From positions 2,604,001 to 2,668,000 of the forward strand of contig NZ_CP119754.1 of assembly GCF_029319185.1 (NCBI RefSeq): a stretch of DNA of 64,000 nucleotides. Direction: 5' to 3'. The stretch's first letter is position 1; the number at the start of each line of letters is the position of its first letter. Under the pieces are notes generated by a model, which saw only the letters and a list, made by a program, of their open reading frames with translations, was not told the DNA's origin and searched no databases. Of this stretch, positions 42,567 through 50,897 are shown piece after piece. Both the position numbers and the translations under genes were made by a program. The DNA is from Superficieibacter sp. HKU1. GTDB taxonomy: Bacteria; Pseudomonadota; Gammaproteobacteria; Enterobacterales; Enterobacteriaceae.

Positions 42567-43208
42567 AAACAGAACTGTACCTCGTTTAACCTGAATGTGT
42601 TATCACATACAACGTTAATTATGGCAAGCCATTTTTAAACACGTATCGATCCATCGCACATATTTATTAGTTCTTCTTTGACCAACCCGCATTTTATGCG
42701 CTTTTTTGGGTAGCCTGAGCTGTCCCTCCCTCCGCTGCGGACACGAGTGCGCAGAAGGCGAAGCGGGATTTTGCGCGGTAGCTCATTAAATTCCGCTGGT
42801 AAAGGCCGTTACTGACGCCAGCGACATTTATCAGCGACTTAGATGATTTTGTGCATAGTTATGCGCAAAAAATCATAGACACCAAATAGCTTTGGCATAC
42901 TTCTTAGCCACAATAGCTAAAATTTAATCAATGCGTAATGTTAATTAAATACTTCTACAATATGCACCAAAATAATGAAGCGTGGAAAGTATTGCATCAT
43001 TGAAAGGCAATAAAAACGTTTCGATGAAGATAAGCTCTTTCTTAATGAGATAATGACAAGAGGATTTTGGTTTATACAGCTGCGGCAGGTCAGGGATTAT
43101 AATGCCGTTTTAAATGGTCAGGTTATCCGCATGAGAGAGAAGCTGTTTGCACCGCTAATGTGCAGGAGGGACCGGCAACGATAATGCATCGCTGCCGGGA
43201 AGCGCTGA
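42567..43208. other. 640-bp intergenic region upstream of yobF-cspC
   Basis: The right part holds the yobF-cspC promoter on the minus strand and the end of yebO. It is AT-rich, apart from a GC-rich patch at 42720-42780 without a frame. No hairpin with T-run and no credible gene were seen on either strand. Confidence 0.55.
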
Positions 43209-43496
43209 TTATCGTTCTGCAACCAGACGAATAAAATCGTCCTCTTCTGCTTCAGGCTTTTCAGGCTGTGCAACGGCTGCCGGCTTTTCAGGTTCATTAG
43301 CTTCACAAAGCCGACGCAACAATGCATTCTGCCTTTTTTGCTGATCGAGTAATGCTTCCAGCAGTTCTATTTGCTCACTGGTACGAGAACTTGCCCGGTT
43401 AACAAAAAACCACAGCACCAGACCGACAACAAGGATGACCAGAGAAACCAGCAGTGAGGCCAGATTAAGCGCCCCGGTACTCATTAAATCATTCAT
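43209..43496 (-). CDS. yebO: YebO family membrane protein
   Basis: A 95-residue protein with one N-terminal membrane helix (LASLLVSLVILVVGLVLWFFV), then a coiled-coil-like stretch SEQIELLEALLDQQKRQNALLRRLCEA and an acidic tail ending DDFIRLVAER. It matches E. coli YebO. Function is unknown; the E. coli gene is induced with the PhoP regulon neighbour mgrB. GAGGTGGTGAA precedes the ATG. Confidence 0.93.
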   Translation of the reverse strand: MNDLMSTGALNLASLLVSLVILVVGLVLWFFVNRASSRTSEQIELLEALLDQQKRQNALLRRLCEANEPEKPAAVAQPEKPEAEEDDFIRLVAER

Positions 43497-43568
43497 TTCA
43501 CCACCTCAAAGGAAACACGCTATCTTACCACTCGCGGCGGGGAAGGAAATCACTGATGAAAAAAATGC

Positions 43569-43712
43569 TTACCAGGGGATGAATTTGTTTACTGCACAAA
43601 TACCGCTGAAAAACTGAACGTCCTGATCGCACAGGATATTGAGCAACTGGGTCCAGATGAGCAAACCGATCACGATTGCCCCTATCAGCACCACCCACCT
43701 AAATTTTTTCAC
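43569..43712 (-). CDS. mgrB: PhoQ feedback inhibitor MgrB
   Basis: A 47-residue inner-membrane protein read as (GTG)KKFRWVVLIGAIVIG...CAVNKFIPW. A short basic cytoplasmic start, one membrane helix and a periplasmic tail with the two cysteines in ILCDQDVQF and SGICAVN match MgrB, and the length is identical. The start codon is GTG with GGAG eight bases upstream. MgrB binds PhoQ and limits its kinase activity; its loss causes colistin resistance in Klebsiella. It is intact here. A PhoP box lies 50 bp upstream. Confidence 0.95.
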   Translation of the reverse strand: MKKFRWVVLIGAIVIGLLIWTQLLNILCDQDVQFFSGICAVNKFIPW

Positions 43713-43761
43713 TCCGGACTCCAGATCATCACTCCAGACAACCAGGTTAACATGCCTATCT

Positions 43762-43778
43762 TAAACAGGGAGTTAACT
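43762..43778 (-). promoter_or_regulatory. PhoP box of mgrB
   Basis: On the minus strand agttaa-ctccc-tgttta forms two direct hexamers with the 11-bp periodicity of the PhoP box (T/G)GTTTA-N5-(T/G)GTTTA. The second half is perfect and the first has two changes. mgrB is a classic PhoP-activated gene. Confidence 0.75.
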
Positions 43779-43872
43779 GCGCGTATGTCATCTTATTTAA
43801 AGAATTATCGCCTTGCACCAGGCAATCAGCCCGGTAATCTGCATTCACGACGAAAGTACAAAAGGGGTTTTC

Positions 43873-44109
43873 ATGCGGCTTATCATACGCATTATCATGT
43901 TACTGGCGCTGGTATGGATTGGTTTATTGCTCAGCGGTTACGGGGTATTAATTGGCAGCCATGTTAACGCGGCGGGCATGGGTTTGCAGTGCCAGTATAT
44001 CACTGCCCGCGGCACCAGCACCGCTCAGTACGTGCACTCGGATAGCGGCATTATCGGGATGACGCATTGTCCGCTGCTGCGTAAAAGTGACACGGTGATA
44101 GCGCAGTAG
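43873..44109 (+). CDS. yobH: YobH family small exported or membrane protein
   Basis: A 78-residue protein beginning MRLIIRIIMLLALVWIGLLLSG, a signal anchor or membrane helix, followed by YGVLIGSHVNAAGMGLQCQYITARGTST and ending with a paired Cys in HCPLLRKS. It matches E. coli YobH. The two cysteines in the exported part may form a disulfide. GGGG lies five bases before the ATG. Function is unknown. Confidence 0.93.
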   Translation: MRLIIRIIMLLALVWIGLLLSGYGVLIGSHVNAAGMGLQCQYITARGTSTAQYVHSDSGIIGMTHCPLLRKSDTVIAQ

Positions 44110-44120
44110 TCTTCGCCTGA

Positions 44121-44145
44121 ATCACGCCGCCACAGGCGGCGTGAT
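44121..44145. terminator. Hairpin between yobH and kdgR
   Basis: An 11-bp perfect stem atcacgccgcc/ggcggcgtgat with loop aca lies between convergent yobH and kdgR. Confidence 0.8.
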
Positions 44146-44150
44146 CTTCA

Positions 44151-44942
44151 TCAGAATGGATAGGCGTTGTAGCCCATTTGTTCTGAAATCTTACGTGCCG
44201 CGGTGTGCAGCATGGCCACATACTCGTGCAAACGTTCTTCAGAGAAACGCAGCGTCGGAAACGAGATGCTTAAACCGGCAATCACTACGCCAAAACGGTC
44301 GAATACCGGTACCCCGATACAGCGCAGCCCTTCTTCCTGCTCTTCGTTATCTTCGCCAAAGCCCTGCTCCCGGACCTGATCAAGCATCGGCAGTAAATCT
44401 TCCGTGCTGGTGATCGTGCGTTCGGTGCTGCGCTTGTACTCAACGCCGTCAAGGATTTGCACGACTTCATCACGATCGCGCCACGCCAGCAGCACTTTGC
44501 CAATCGCGGTGCTGTAAAGCGGGTTGCGACGGCCAATGCGTGAATACATGCGCAGATTGTACATGGAGTCGATTTTATGAATGTAGACAATACTGTCTTC
44601 ATCCAGCGCGCCAAGGTGAATGGTTTCTTTCGTCAGACGCGACAGTTCACGCATCTGGATATCCGCACTGCGAATTAAATCGACGTTTTGCAGCGCGCGG
44701 GCGCCCAGTTCAAAGAGTTTAAGCGTCAGCGAGTACTTCTCCGACTCTCCTTCCTGAGCGACGTATCCCAGTGATTTCATGGTTTGTAAAAAGCGATAAA
44801 CGGTGCTTTTCGACATCATGACGCGCTGCGACAGCTCGGTAATGCCAATTTCACGCTCTTCACCAAGCGCCTGCAGGATGCCAAAAACCTTCAATACTGA
44901 AGAGACAGAATCTGGCTGCTTGTCCAAATCTGCGAGTGCCAT
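44151..44942 (-). CDS. kdgR: IclR-family repressor KdgR
   Basis: A 263-residue IclR-type regulator. The N-terminal winged helix includes EIGITELSQRVMMSKSTVYRFLQ; the C-terminal effector domain carries the signature region GLRCIGVPVFDRFGVVIAGLSIS. It represses genes for pectin-derived sugar catabolism (kdgT, kdgK, eda) and is released by 2-keto-3-deoxygluconate. It is divergent from yebQ. Confidence 0.97.
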   Translation of the reverse strand: MALADLDKQPDSVSSVLKVFGILQALGEEREIGITELSQRVMMSKSTVYRFLQTMKSLGYVAQEGESEKYSLTLKLFELGARALQNVDLIRSADIQMRELSRLTKETIHLGALDEDSIVYIHKIDSMYNLRMYSRIGRRNPLYSTAIGKVLLAWRDRDEVVQILDGVEYKRSTERTITSTEDLLPMLDQVREQGFGEDNEEQEEGLRCIGVPVFDRFGVVIAGLSISFPTLRFSEERLHEYVAMLHTAARKISEQMGYNAYPF

Positions 44943-45119
44943 TTATCACCTCTGGGGTTTGTTTTATAAAAATCAGAACGAGTTTTTATTATAAATTCGT
45001 GCACCACTGGCCGCAACGGTTCTTCGGCGACTTCCTTACAATTCTGCGAACTAACATTGAATTATCAGTGCTAAAATTATGACCTGAATAATAATTTTCT
45101 CACCTTATCGTTTTACACT

Positions 45120-46492
45120 ATGGATAAAACCTTTTCTGACGGCCTGCCCGTTGCTCAACGCTATGGGGCAATTGCCACCATTATTCTCGGCATTGCCATG
45201 GCGGTACTGGATGGTGCCATCGCCAACGTGGCGCTGCCGACTATTGCAGGCGATCTCAATGCGTCACCTGCCGCCTCTATCTGGATAGTCAACGCCTATC
45301 AAATTGCGATTGTTGTCTCGCTATTGTCGCTGGCGTTTCTCGGCGATATGTTTGGCTACCGGCGTATTTATAAATCGGGCTGGTGATTTTCACCTTTTCG
45401 TCGCTGGCGTGCGCGCTGTCGGACTCGCTATTGACGCTGACGCTCGCCAGGGTTGCGCAGGGGTTTGGCGGCGCGGCGTTAATGAGCGTTAATACTGCCC
45501 TGATCCGCCTTATTTACCCCCGGCATCAGTTGGGGCGCGGCATGGGAATTAACTCTTTTGTGGTCGCCGTATCGTCAGCCGCCAGTCCGACCATCGCGGC
45601 AGGTATTCTTTCCGTGGCGTCCTGGAAGTGGTTATTTTTGATTAACGTCCCGCTCGGCGTGATTTCACTAGTGCTGGCCCTTCGCTTTTTGCCACCCAAT
45701 GGCGCGCGCAGCGGTATTCCGCGTTTTGATTTGCCCAGTGCGGTGATGAACGCGCTGACGTTCGGCTTGTTGATTGCCGCCCTGAGCGGCTTTGCACAAG
45801 GACAATCGATAGAACTGATTATGGCTGAAGTTGGGGTGATGCTGATCGCAGGCTTTTTCTTTGTCCGTCGACAGCTTCACCTGCCGGTGCCCCTGCTGCC
45901 TGTCGATCTGCTGCGTATTCCGATTTTTTCATTATCCATATGTACCTCCATCTGCTCGTTCTGTGCGCAGATGCTGGCCCTGGTTTCTCTGCCCTTTTTT
46001 CTGCAATCCATGTTGGGCCGCAGCGAAGTCGAAACCGGACTGCTGCTGACGCCGTGGCCACTGGCAACGATGGTAATGGCGCCGCTGGCGGGCTATCTCA
46101 TTGAGAAAGTGCACGCGGGTTTGCTCGGGGCGCTGGGTATGATCGTGATGGCCTGCGGGTTATTCGCTCTGGCATTGTTGCCCGCCACCCCTTCTGACTG
46201 GAATATTATCTGGCCGATGATCCTGTGCGGGGCCGGTTTTGGCCTGTTTCAGTCGCCTAACAACCACACCATCGTCTCTTCCGCGCCGCGCCAGCGCAGC
46301 GGTGGTGCCAGCGGAATGTTAGGCACGGCACGCCTGCTGGGACAGAGCATCGGTGCCGCGCTGGTGGCGTTGATGTTTAACCTGTCCGGCAACGCTGGCA
46401 CGCATACTTCACTGCTGCTGGCCGGGACTCTCGCCACGGTGGCAGCCATCGTCAGCGGTTTACGCATTACTCAGCCACGGGCGCAGGCATAA
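45120..46492 (+). pseudogene. yebQ: Frameshifted MFS transporter gene yebQ
   Basis: The first 88 codons (MDKTFSDGLPVAQRYG to RRIYKSGW) end in a stop at 45386, while the rest of the 14-helix transporter continues in the next frame from 45383 (IFTFSSLACALSDS to RITQPRAQA). Joining them needs one extra base near 45378-45381, where ggg-ctggtg would otherwise be ggg-c-ctggtg giving Ser-Gly-Leu-Val. The whole then matches E. coli YebQ (457 residues), a DHA2-type drug:H+ antiporter. The break may be a real inactivating mutation or a sequencing error. Confidence 0.88.
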
Positions 46493-46494
46493 AA

Positions 46495-46525
46495 AAAGCC
46501 CGACCGTAAAACACGGTCGGGCTTT
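46495..46525. terminator. Bidirectional terminator between yebQ and htpX
   Basis: A 13-bp perfect stem aaagcccgaccgt/acggtcgggcttt with a five-base loop, A-rich on the left and T-rich on the right, separates two convergent genes. Confidence 0.93.
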
Positions 46526-46537
46526 ACCGTTCAGAAA

Positions 46538-47419
46538 TTACTTCAGGTATTCGCCGCTGCGCAGCGCTTCAATCCGTTTATCCAGCGGCGGATGGGTCAT
46601 AAACAATTCGCTCAGCGATTTGGATTTCCCGTTGATGCAGAACGCCATCATGCTGCTCGCTTCCTGCGGCTCATAGCTGGTTTTCAGCCGCTGCAAGGCA
46701 GCGATCATTTTTTCACGCCCCACCAGACGCGCCGAGCCGGCATCGGCATGGAACTCACGGTGGCGCGAGAACCACATGGTGATCATGCTGGCGAGAATAC
46801 CGAACAACAACTCCAGTACCATGGCCACGGCGAAGTAGATCAGCGGATTGCCGTTGTTGCCTTCACCTTCATCGCGGTTGCCGCCGAGGAAACCGGCTGC
46901 AATCTGGGCGAGGATACGGGAGATAAAGATCACGAAGGTGTTCACCACCCCCTGAATCAGGGTCATCGTCACCATATCACCATTAGCAATGTGGCTGATT
47001 TCATGGGCGATGACGGCTTCCGCCTCGTCACGGCTCATGTTCTGCAACAGCCCGGTACTGACCGCCACCAGCGAGGCGTCACGACGCGCGCCGGTGGCAA
47101 AGGCGTTAATATCCGGCGCATGATAAACCGCCACCTGCGGCATAGCGATACCCGCCTGACTCGCCTGGCTGGCAACGGTCTGCATCAGCCAGCGCTCGGT
47201 TTCGTTACGCGGCTGCTCAATGACTTCACCGCCGACGGATTTGAGCGCCATCCACTTCGACATCAGCAGCGAAACGATCGAACCACCAAAACCAAACAGC
47301 AGCGCCATGATTAACAGGCCGGTCATACTGCTCGACTGAATTCCCGTCAGGCTTAGCACCAGCCCAAACACAACCATGACCGCCAGGTTGGTCATCAGGA
47401 AAAGCGCGATTCGCATCAT
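46538..47419 (-). CDS. htpX: Membrane zinc metalloprotease HtpX
   Basis: A 293-residue M48 peptidase. The zinc motif is HEISH in EAVIAHEISHIANGD, with the third ligand Glu in HREFHADAGSA. Two N-terminal and two central hydrophobic segments anchor it in the inner membrane. It degrades misfolded membrane proteins alongside FtsH and is CpxR-induced in E. coli. The start MMRIALF matches E. coli; 28 upstream in-frame codons are not needed. Confidence 0.97.
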   Translation of the reverse strand: MMRIALFLMTNLAVMVVFGLVLSLTGIQSSSMTGLLIMALLFGFGGSIVSLLMSKWMALKSVGGEVIEQPRNETERWLMQTVASQASQAGIAMPQVAVYHAPDINAFATGARRDASLVAVSTGLLQNMSRDEAEAVIAHEISHIANGDMVTMTLIQGVVNTFVIFISRILAQIAAGFLGGNRDEGEGNNGNPLIYFAVAMVLELLFGILASMITMWFSRHREFHADAGSARLVGREKMIAALQRLKTSYEPQEASSMMAFCINGKSKSLSELFMTHPPLDKRIEALRSGEYLK

Positions 47420-47459
47420 AATATTTTTTAACCTCAGTTTAACAAAACGCACTATGCGA

Positions 47460-47478
47460 TACCCATATCGTATGGGTA
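47460..47478. promoter_or_regulatory. Perfect 8-bp palindrome upstream of htpX
   Basis: Arms tacccata and tatgggta flank tcg, 41 bp upstream of the htpX ATG. This is an operator-like position, but the motif does not match the GTAAA-N5-GTAAA CpxR box and I cannot name a regulator. Confidence 0.5.
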
Positions 47479-47572
47479 TTACGGCGATTTTCAAGCAAAG
47501 CACAACGCTAAGTCACGAGAATCACGCAACTTTACACTTTGAAGGGGATTTCTTACGTCAGGCAAGATATGT

Positions 47573-47600
47573 AAAAAAACAGGCACAATTTCTTGTGCCT
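47573..47600 (-). terminator. Orphan minus-strand terminator in the htpX-prc interval
   Basis: On the minus strand aggcacaa-gaaa-ttgtgcct is followed by a run of T residues. No gene ends just upstream on that strand; it lies over 1.2 kb from prc. It may be the original prc terminator, displaced by insertion of the effector/immunity segment. Confidence 0.7.
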
Positions 47601-47999
47601 TAGATTGGTGACGAACCTGGTTTTGCTATTATGGATGCTGTTTTGCTGGGTAACAGCTATGCCTTCCTCGGCCTACGAAAGTCACCAATGTTAACGCTCT
47701 ATTCGCAATCTCCAGGCCTGTACAAGCGCAGCGCCGCCAGGCATCATTCTGTGGTATGACGTTGTCCGTCTTGCAGCATTTTTGATTGTTGAGTTAAATT
47801 TTTTATTAATTAGGCATGCACATATAAAGATGGGAATACATATATTTAGGTAATATATGTATTTTATATAACACATTCTGCCTAACTGCATTGAACATTA
47901 TAGATACACAATAATTCATTAATAGTTCTTTAGTTTCTATAGCGGTTATTCAGGAAAGAGTCCATTATCATGATATCTTTAATTTAGAGGAATACCAAT
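47601..47999. other. 400-bp AT-rich region preceding the effector gene
   Basis: It contains a 9-bp inverted repeat attggtgac (47605-47613) / gtcaccaat (about 47681-47689) enclosing a REP-like ctcggcctacg, then strongly AT-rich DNA with no credible frame. It probably carries the effector promoter. Confidence 0.5.
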
Positions 48000-48475
48000 T
48001 TGATAAGTTGCACATTTCGCCTTAATGGTGGAAAAATGTCCACATTAAGCTGCCCCGGATTAGGATTTTTTTGGCTTATTCAGGAAGCGCTGGTCCAAAC
48101 AGAAACAATCCGGATGCTGCAAATATTAAAAACGTTGGTCCGTTGCCACCAGGACGCTACTATATTGTTTCACGCGAACCTGGGCCATTTGGCTCCCGGC
48201 TTAAAACGCTTGCAAAATCTATGGCATCGGGTTCAGATCATACGGTATGGTTCGCGCTCTACAGAGATGACAATAAAATTGATGATATTACATTCTACAA
48301 AAATACCGAGCGAGGAAACTTCAGGCTTCATCCGGCAGGCTGGAGAGGTATCAGCAATGGCTGCATTACCTTGCCCAACGTTGATGACTATATGACACTT
48401 TATAGAGCTCTGTTATCCACGCCAACAATGAGGATCAGTTCATTTACCGCTTTTGGTACCATGCAGGTGTATTAA
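48000..48475 (+). pseudogene. Tlde1-like T6SS L,D-transpeptidase effector, frame broken in a T tract
   Basis: The first frame starts at a TTG (with GAGGAA upstream) as ISCTFRLNGGKMSTLSCPGLGFF, typical of DUF2778/Tlde1 N-termini. The frame then breaks in a run of seven T residues (48066-48072), and the rest continues in another frame as AYSGSAGPNRNNPD to FGTMQVY. Eight T residues would give a continuous protein of about 158 residues. The catalytic YkuD-like motif is intact: His in RLHPAGWRG and Cys in ISNGCITLPN. Known Tlde1 effectors are injected into the periplasm of rivals and cut or mis-crosslink peptidoglycan tetrapeptides. Confidence 0.82.
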
Positions 48476-48751
48476 ATGAAACCCTTTCATTTTGTTTTAT
48501 TCTGGACCTACAGCTTTATAACTTTTTTAATATTACTTTTTTTGCTATACATGTTCTCTCCGGAGTTATTTCTCTTTAATTGGTTTACCGAAAAGATCCG
48601 CTTTATTCCAGAAGAAAACTGGAATGAGATTTATGGATATGGTAGTTTTGCTTTCTGTTATTTTTTGAACTGTATCGTCGTTTGGTTAACAGTAAAAATT
48701 AAAATCACTAAAAAAATGAAGCCAGAGGAGAGGACAAAGCAACGTGCCTGA
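48476..48751 (+). CDS. Putative immunity protein for the Tlde1-like effector
   Basis: A 91-residue protein with two strong membrane helices (FVLFWTYSFITFLILLFLLY and FAFCYFLNCIVVWLTVKI) and a basic cytoplasmic tail. The stretch between them (SPELFLFNWFTEKIRFIPEENWNEIYGY) would face the periplasm, where the effector acts. The ATG follows the effector stop directly, with AGGTG inside the end of the effector gene, so the two are cotranscribed. Tldi-type immunity genes have the same position. No sequence family was recognised; the role is inferred from context. Confidence 0.72.
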   Translation: MKPFHFVLFWTYSFITFLILLFLLYMFSPELFLFNWFTEKIRFIPEENWNEIYGYGSFAFCYFLNCIVVWLTVKIKITKKMKPEERTKQRA

Positions 48752-48793
48752 TAATTTGAAAGGGGATCTTAAATATCTTACCCTATGGCCAAA

Positions 48794-48824
48794 AGAAAGC
48801 ACCGAACGTAAATCGTTCGGTGCT
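48794..48824 (-). terminator. Terminator after prc
   Basis: On the minus strand agcaccgaacg/cgttcggtgct forms an 11-bp stem followed by ttctttt, starting 6 bases after the prc stop. It is close to the end of the convergent immunity gene. Confidence 0.88.
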
Positions 48825-48829
48825 TATCG

Positions 48830-50878
48830 TTATTTGCTTTTCGCGGGTTGGGCCGCAGGCTGCTCTTTTTCCAGATGGGCGAGATCGAGCGCGATATGCA
48901 CCGTCTCATCAAGATACGGATCCGGCTCCTGATAATCCTTCGGCAGATCGTCGAGTTTTTTCAGCAGCGGCTTACCTTCGCGTTTGAAGCGGTCGTTAAT
49001 CCGCGCCAGACGCGTGGCATCATCTTCGGCATTCTCTTTTTCACGCTGGGCGTAATTCAGAGAAACCGTGTTCCGCTTATCCTTCAGCGCATTGAAACGC
49101 GCGATGTCCTTGATGATGTACTGGAACTCGTGATCTTCAGCGATACGCGCGTTGTGATCTTTCAGCAATTCAGGACCAAACGGCGTCAGGTCGCCTGACT
49201 TGACGAAAGTTGCTGCGTTGATACTGTCCCACGGCAGCGCATTATCTTCGAACTTCTCACCGGTTTCCGTCTCTTCCGTGCCGGTCGGCATGAGAATATC
49301 CGGCGTGACGCCTTTACGTTGCGTACTACCGCCGTTCACGCGATAGAACTTCTGGATGGTGTACTGCACGGAACCCAGCGCCGGCCATTCAGGACGCAGC
49401 ATCTGATCGTAAATACGGTTCAGAGAGCGGTACTGTTGAACGGTGCCTTTGCCAAAAGTGGGCTCGCCAACAATCAGCGCACGGCCATAGTCCTGCATCG
49501 CGGCGGCGAAGATTTCAGACGCCGAGGCGCTGAAGCGATCGACCAGCACTACCAGCGGGCCTTTGTAATACACCACGCCGTCGGTATCGCTGTCTTCGCG
49601 CACCTTACCGTTGTTGTCACGCACCTGCACTACCGGACCAGACGGGATGAACAAACCGGAAAGCGATACCGCTTCGGTCAGCGCCCCGCCGCCGTTAGTA
49701 CGCAGATCGATGATCACGCTGCTGACGTTCTGTTTTTCCAGCTTTTGCAGTTGAACCTTAACGTCATCCGTCAGGCCGACATAGAAGCCCGGAATATCCA
49801 GCACGCCGACTTTCTCTTTACCGACGTTTTTCACCGACATTTTGACCGCACGGTCTTCGAGACGGATACGTTCACGGGTCAGGGTGACAATGCGCGTTTT
49901 CGTGCCTTTACCGGCAGGCAATACTTCGAGGCGAACCTTACTGCCTTTCGGCCCTTTGATCAGCGCCACTACGTCATCCAGGCGCCAGCCGATAACATCG
50001 ACCATGCTCTGTCCAACCTGACCTACGCCGACAATGCGATCGCCGACAGCGATGGCTTTACTTTTCGCCGCCGGACCGCCCGCAACCATCGAATTGATCA
50101 CCGTGTAATCATCATCCATCTGCAATACCGCACCAATCCCTTCGAGCGACAGGCTCATTTCGGTATTGAACTGCTCGGTATTCCGCGGCGACAAATAGTT
50201 GGTGTGCGGGTCAATCTCATGGGCAAACGCGGTCATCGCCAGTGAGAAGACATCTTCGCTGTTGGACTGCGCCAGACGACGGATCGCGAATTTATAACGA
50301 CGGTTCAGCGTCTCGCGGATCTCTTTGTCGTTCTTACCGGTCAGCTTCAGGCTCAGCTCGTCATACTTAACCTTACCATCCCACAGGGCGTTCAGTTCGG
50401 CTTCATCTTTCGGCCACGGGGATTTACTACGATCGAGGTTAAACGTGTCGTTGCCGGTGAAATCCATCGGACGTTCCAGCACTTTTAATGCGTACTGGTA
50501 ACGTTCGAAACGTCGCTGTTGCCCAAGATTGTACAGCGCGTAGAACACGTCCAGCTTGCCGGAACGCAGCTCGTCGCCGAGGGTCGTTTTTTTATCGGCA
50601 AACTTTTCTACATCGCTGGCGAGCAGAACGTTGTGGCTGTAATCGAGCAGGTTCAGATAGCGATCGAAGATTTTGGCGGAAAAGGCCTTATCCAGATCGA
50701 ACTGGCGGTAATGCGAGCGCGTAAAGCGCGAGGTAACGCGCTCGCTTACCGTAGAGTGCTGAACGTCTTCCTTAAGAACCGGAATTTGATCGGCACGGGT
50801 GATCTCGTCCACTGCAAAAGCATGGCCTGCCGCTAAAAACATGCCTGCAATTGCAGTGAGCTTAAAAAATGTGTTCAT
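48830..50878 (-). CDS. prc: Periplasmic tail-specific protease Prc
   Basis: A 682-residue C-terminal processing protease. A signal peptide (MNTFFKLTAIAGMFLAAGHAFA) precedes a PDZ domain (about residues 235-320) and the S41 catalytic core with Ser in DRFSASASEIFAAAM and Lys in EPTFGKGTVQQY. With NlpI it degrades MepS and so controls peptidoglycan growth; it also processes FtsI and degrades ssrA-tagged proteins. I place the start at MNTFFKL, 16 codons inside the longest frame. proQ lies upstream on the same strand. Confidence 0.97.
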   Translation of the reverse strand: MNTFFKLTAIAGMFLAAGHAFAVDEITRADQIPVLKEDVQHSTVSERVTSRFTRSHYRQFDLDKAFSAKIFDRYLNLLDYSHNVLLASDVEKFADKKTTLGDELRSGKLDVFYALYNLGQQRRFERYQYALKVLERPMDFTGNDTFNLDRSKSPWPKDEAELNALWDGKVKYDELSLKLTGKNDKEIRETLNRRYKFAIRRLAQSNSEDVFSLAMTAFAHEIDPHTNYLSPRNTEQFNTEMSLSLEGIGAVLQMDDDYTVINSMVAGGPAAKSKAIAVGDRIVGVGQVGQSMVDVIGWRLDDVVALIKGPKGSKVRLEVLPAGKGTKTRIVTLTRERIRLEDRAVKMSVKNVGKEKVGVLDIPGFYVGLTDDVKVQLQKLEKQNVSSVIIDLRTNGGGALTEAVSLSGLFIPSGPVVQVRDNNGKVREDSDTDGVVYYKGPLVVLVDRFSASASEIFAAAMQDYGRALIVGEPTFGKGTVQQYRSLNRIYDQMLRPEWPALGSVQYTIQKFYRVNGGSTQRKGVTPDILMPTGTEETETGEKFEDNALPWDSINAATFVKSGDLTPFGPELLKDHNARIAEDHEFQYIIKDIARFNALKDKRNTVSLNYAQREKENAEDDATRLARINDRFKREGKPLLKKLDDLPKDYQEPDPYLDETVHIALDLAHLEKEQPAAQPAKSK

Positions 50879-50897
50879 GCCAGGCCTGGCCTCCGTT

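Noticed and set aside
47691..47891. A 66-codon minus-strand frame left of the effector gene.
   Set aside because: It has no ribosome site, an unlikely composition and lies in AT-rich spacer DNA.
49319..50245. A 308-codon frame antisense to prc.
   Set aside because: It is complementary to the conserved catalytic part of prc and has a composition typical of shadow frames.
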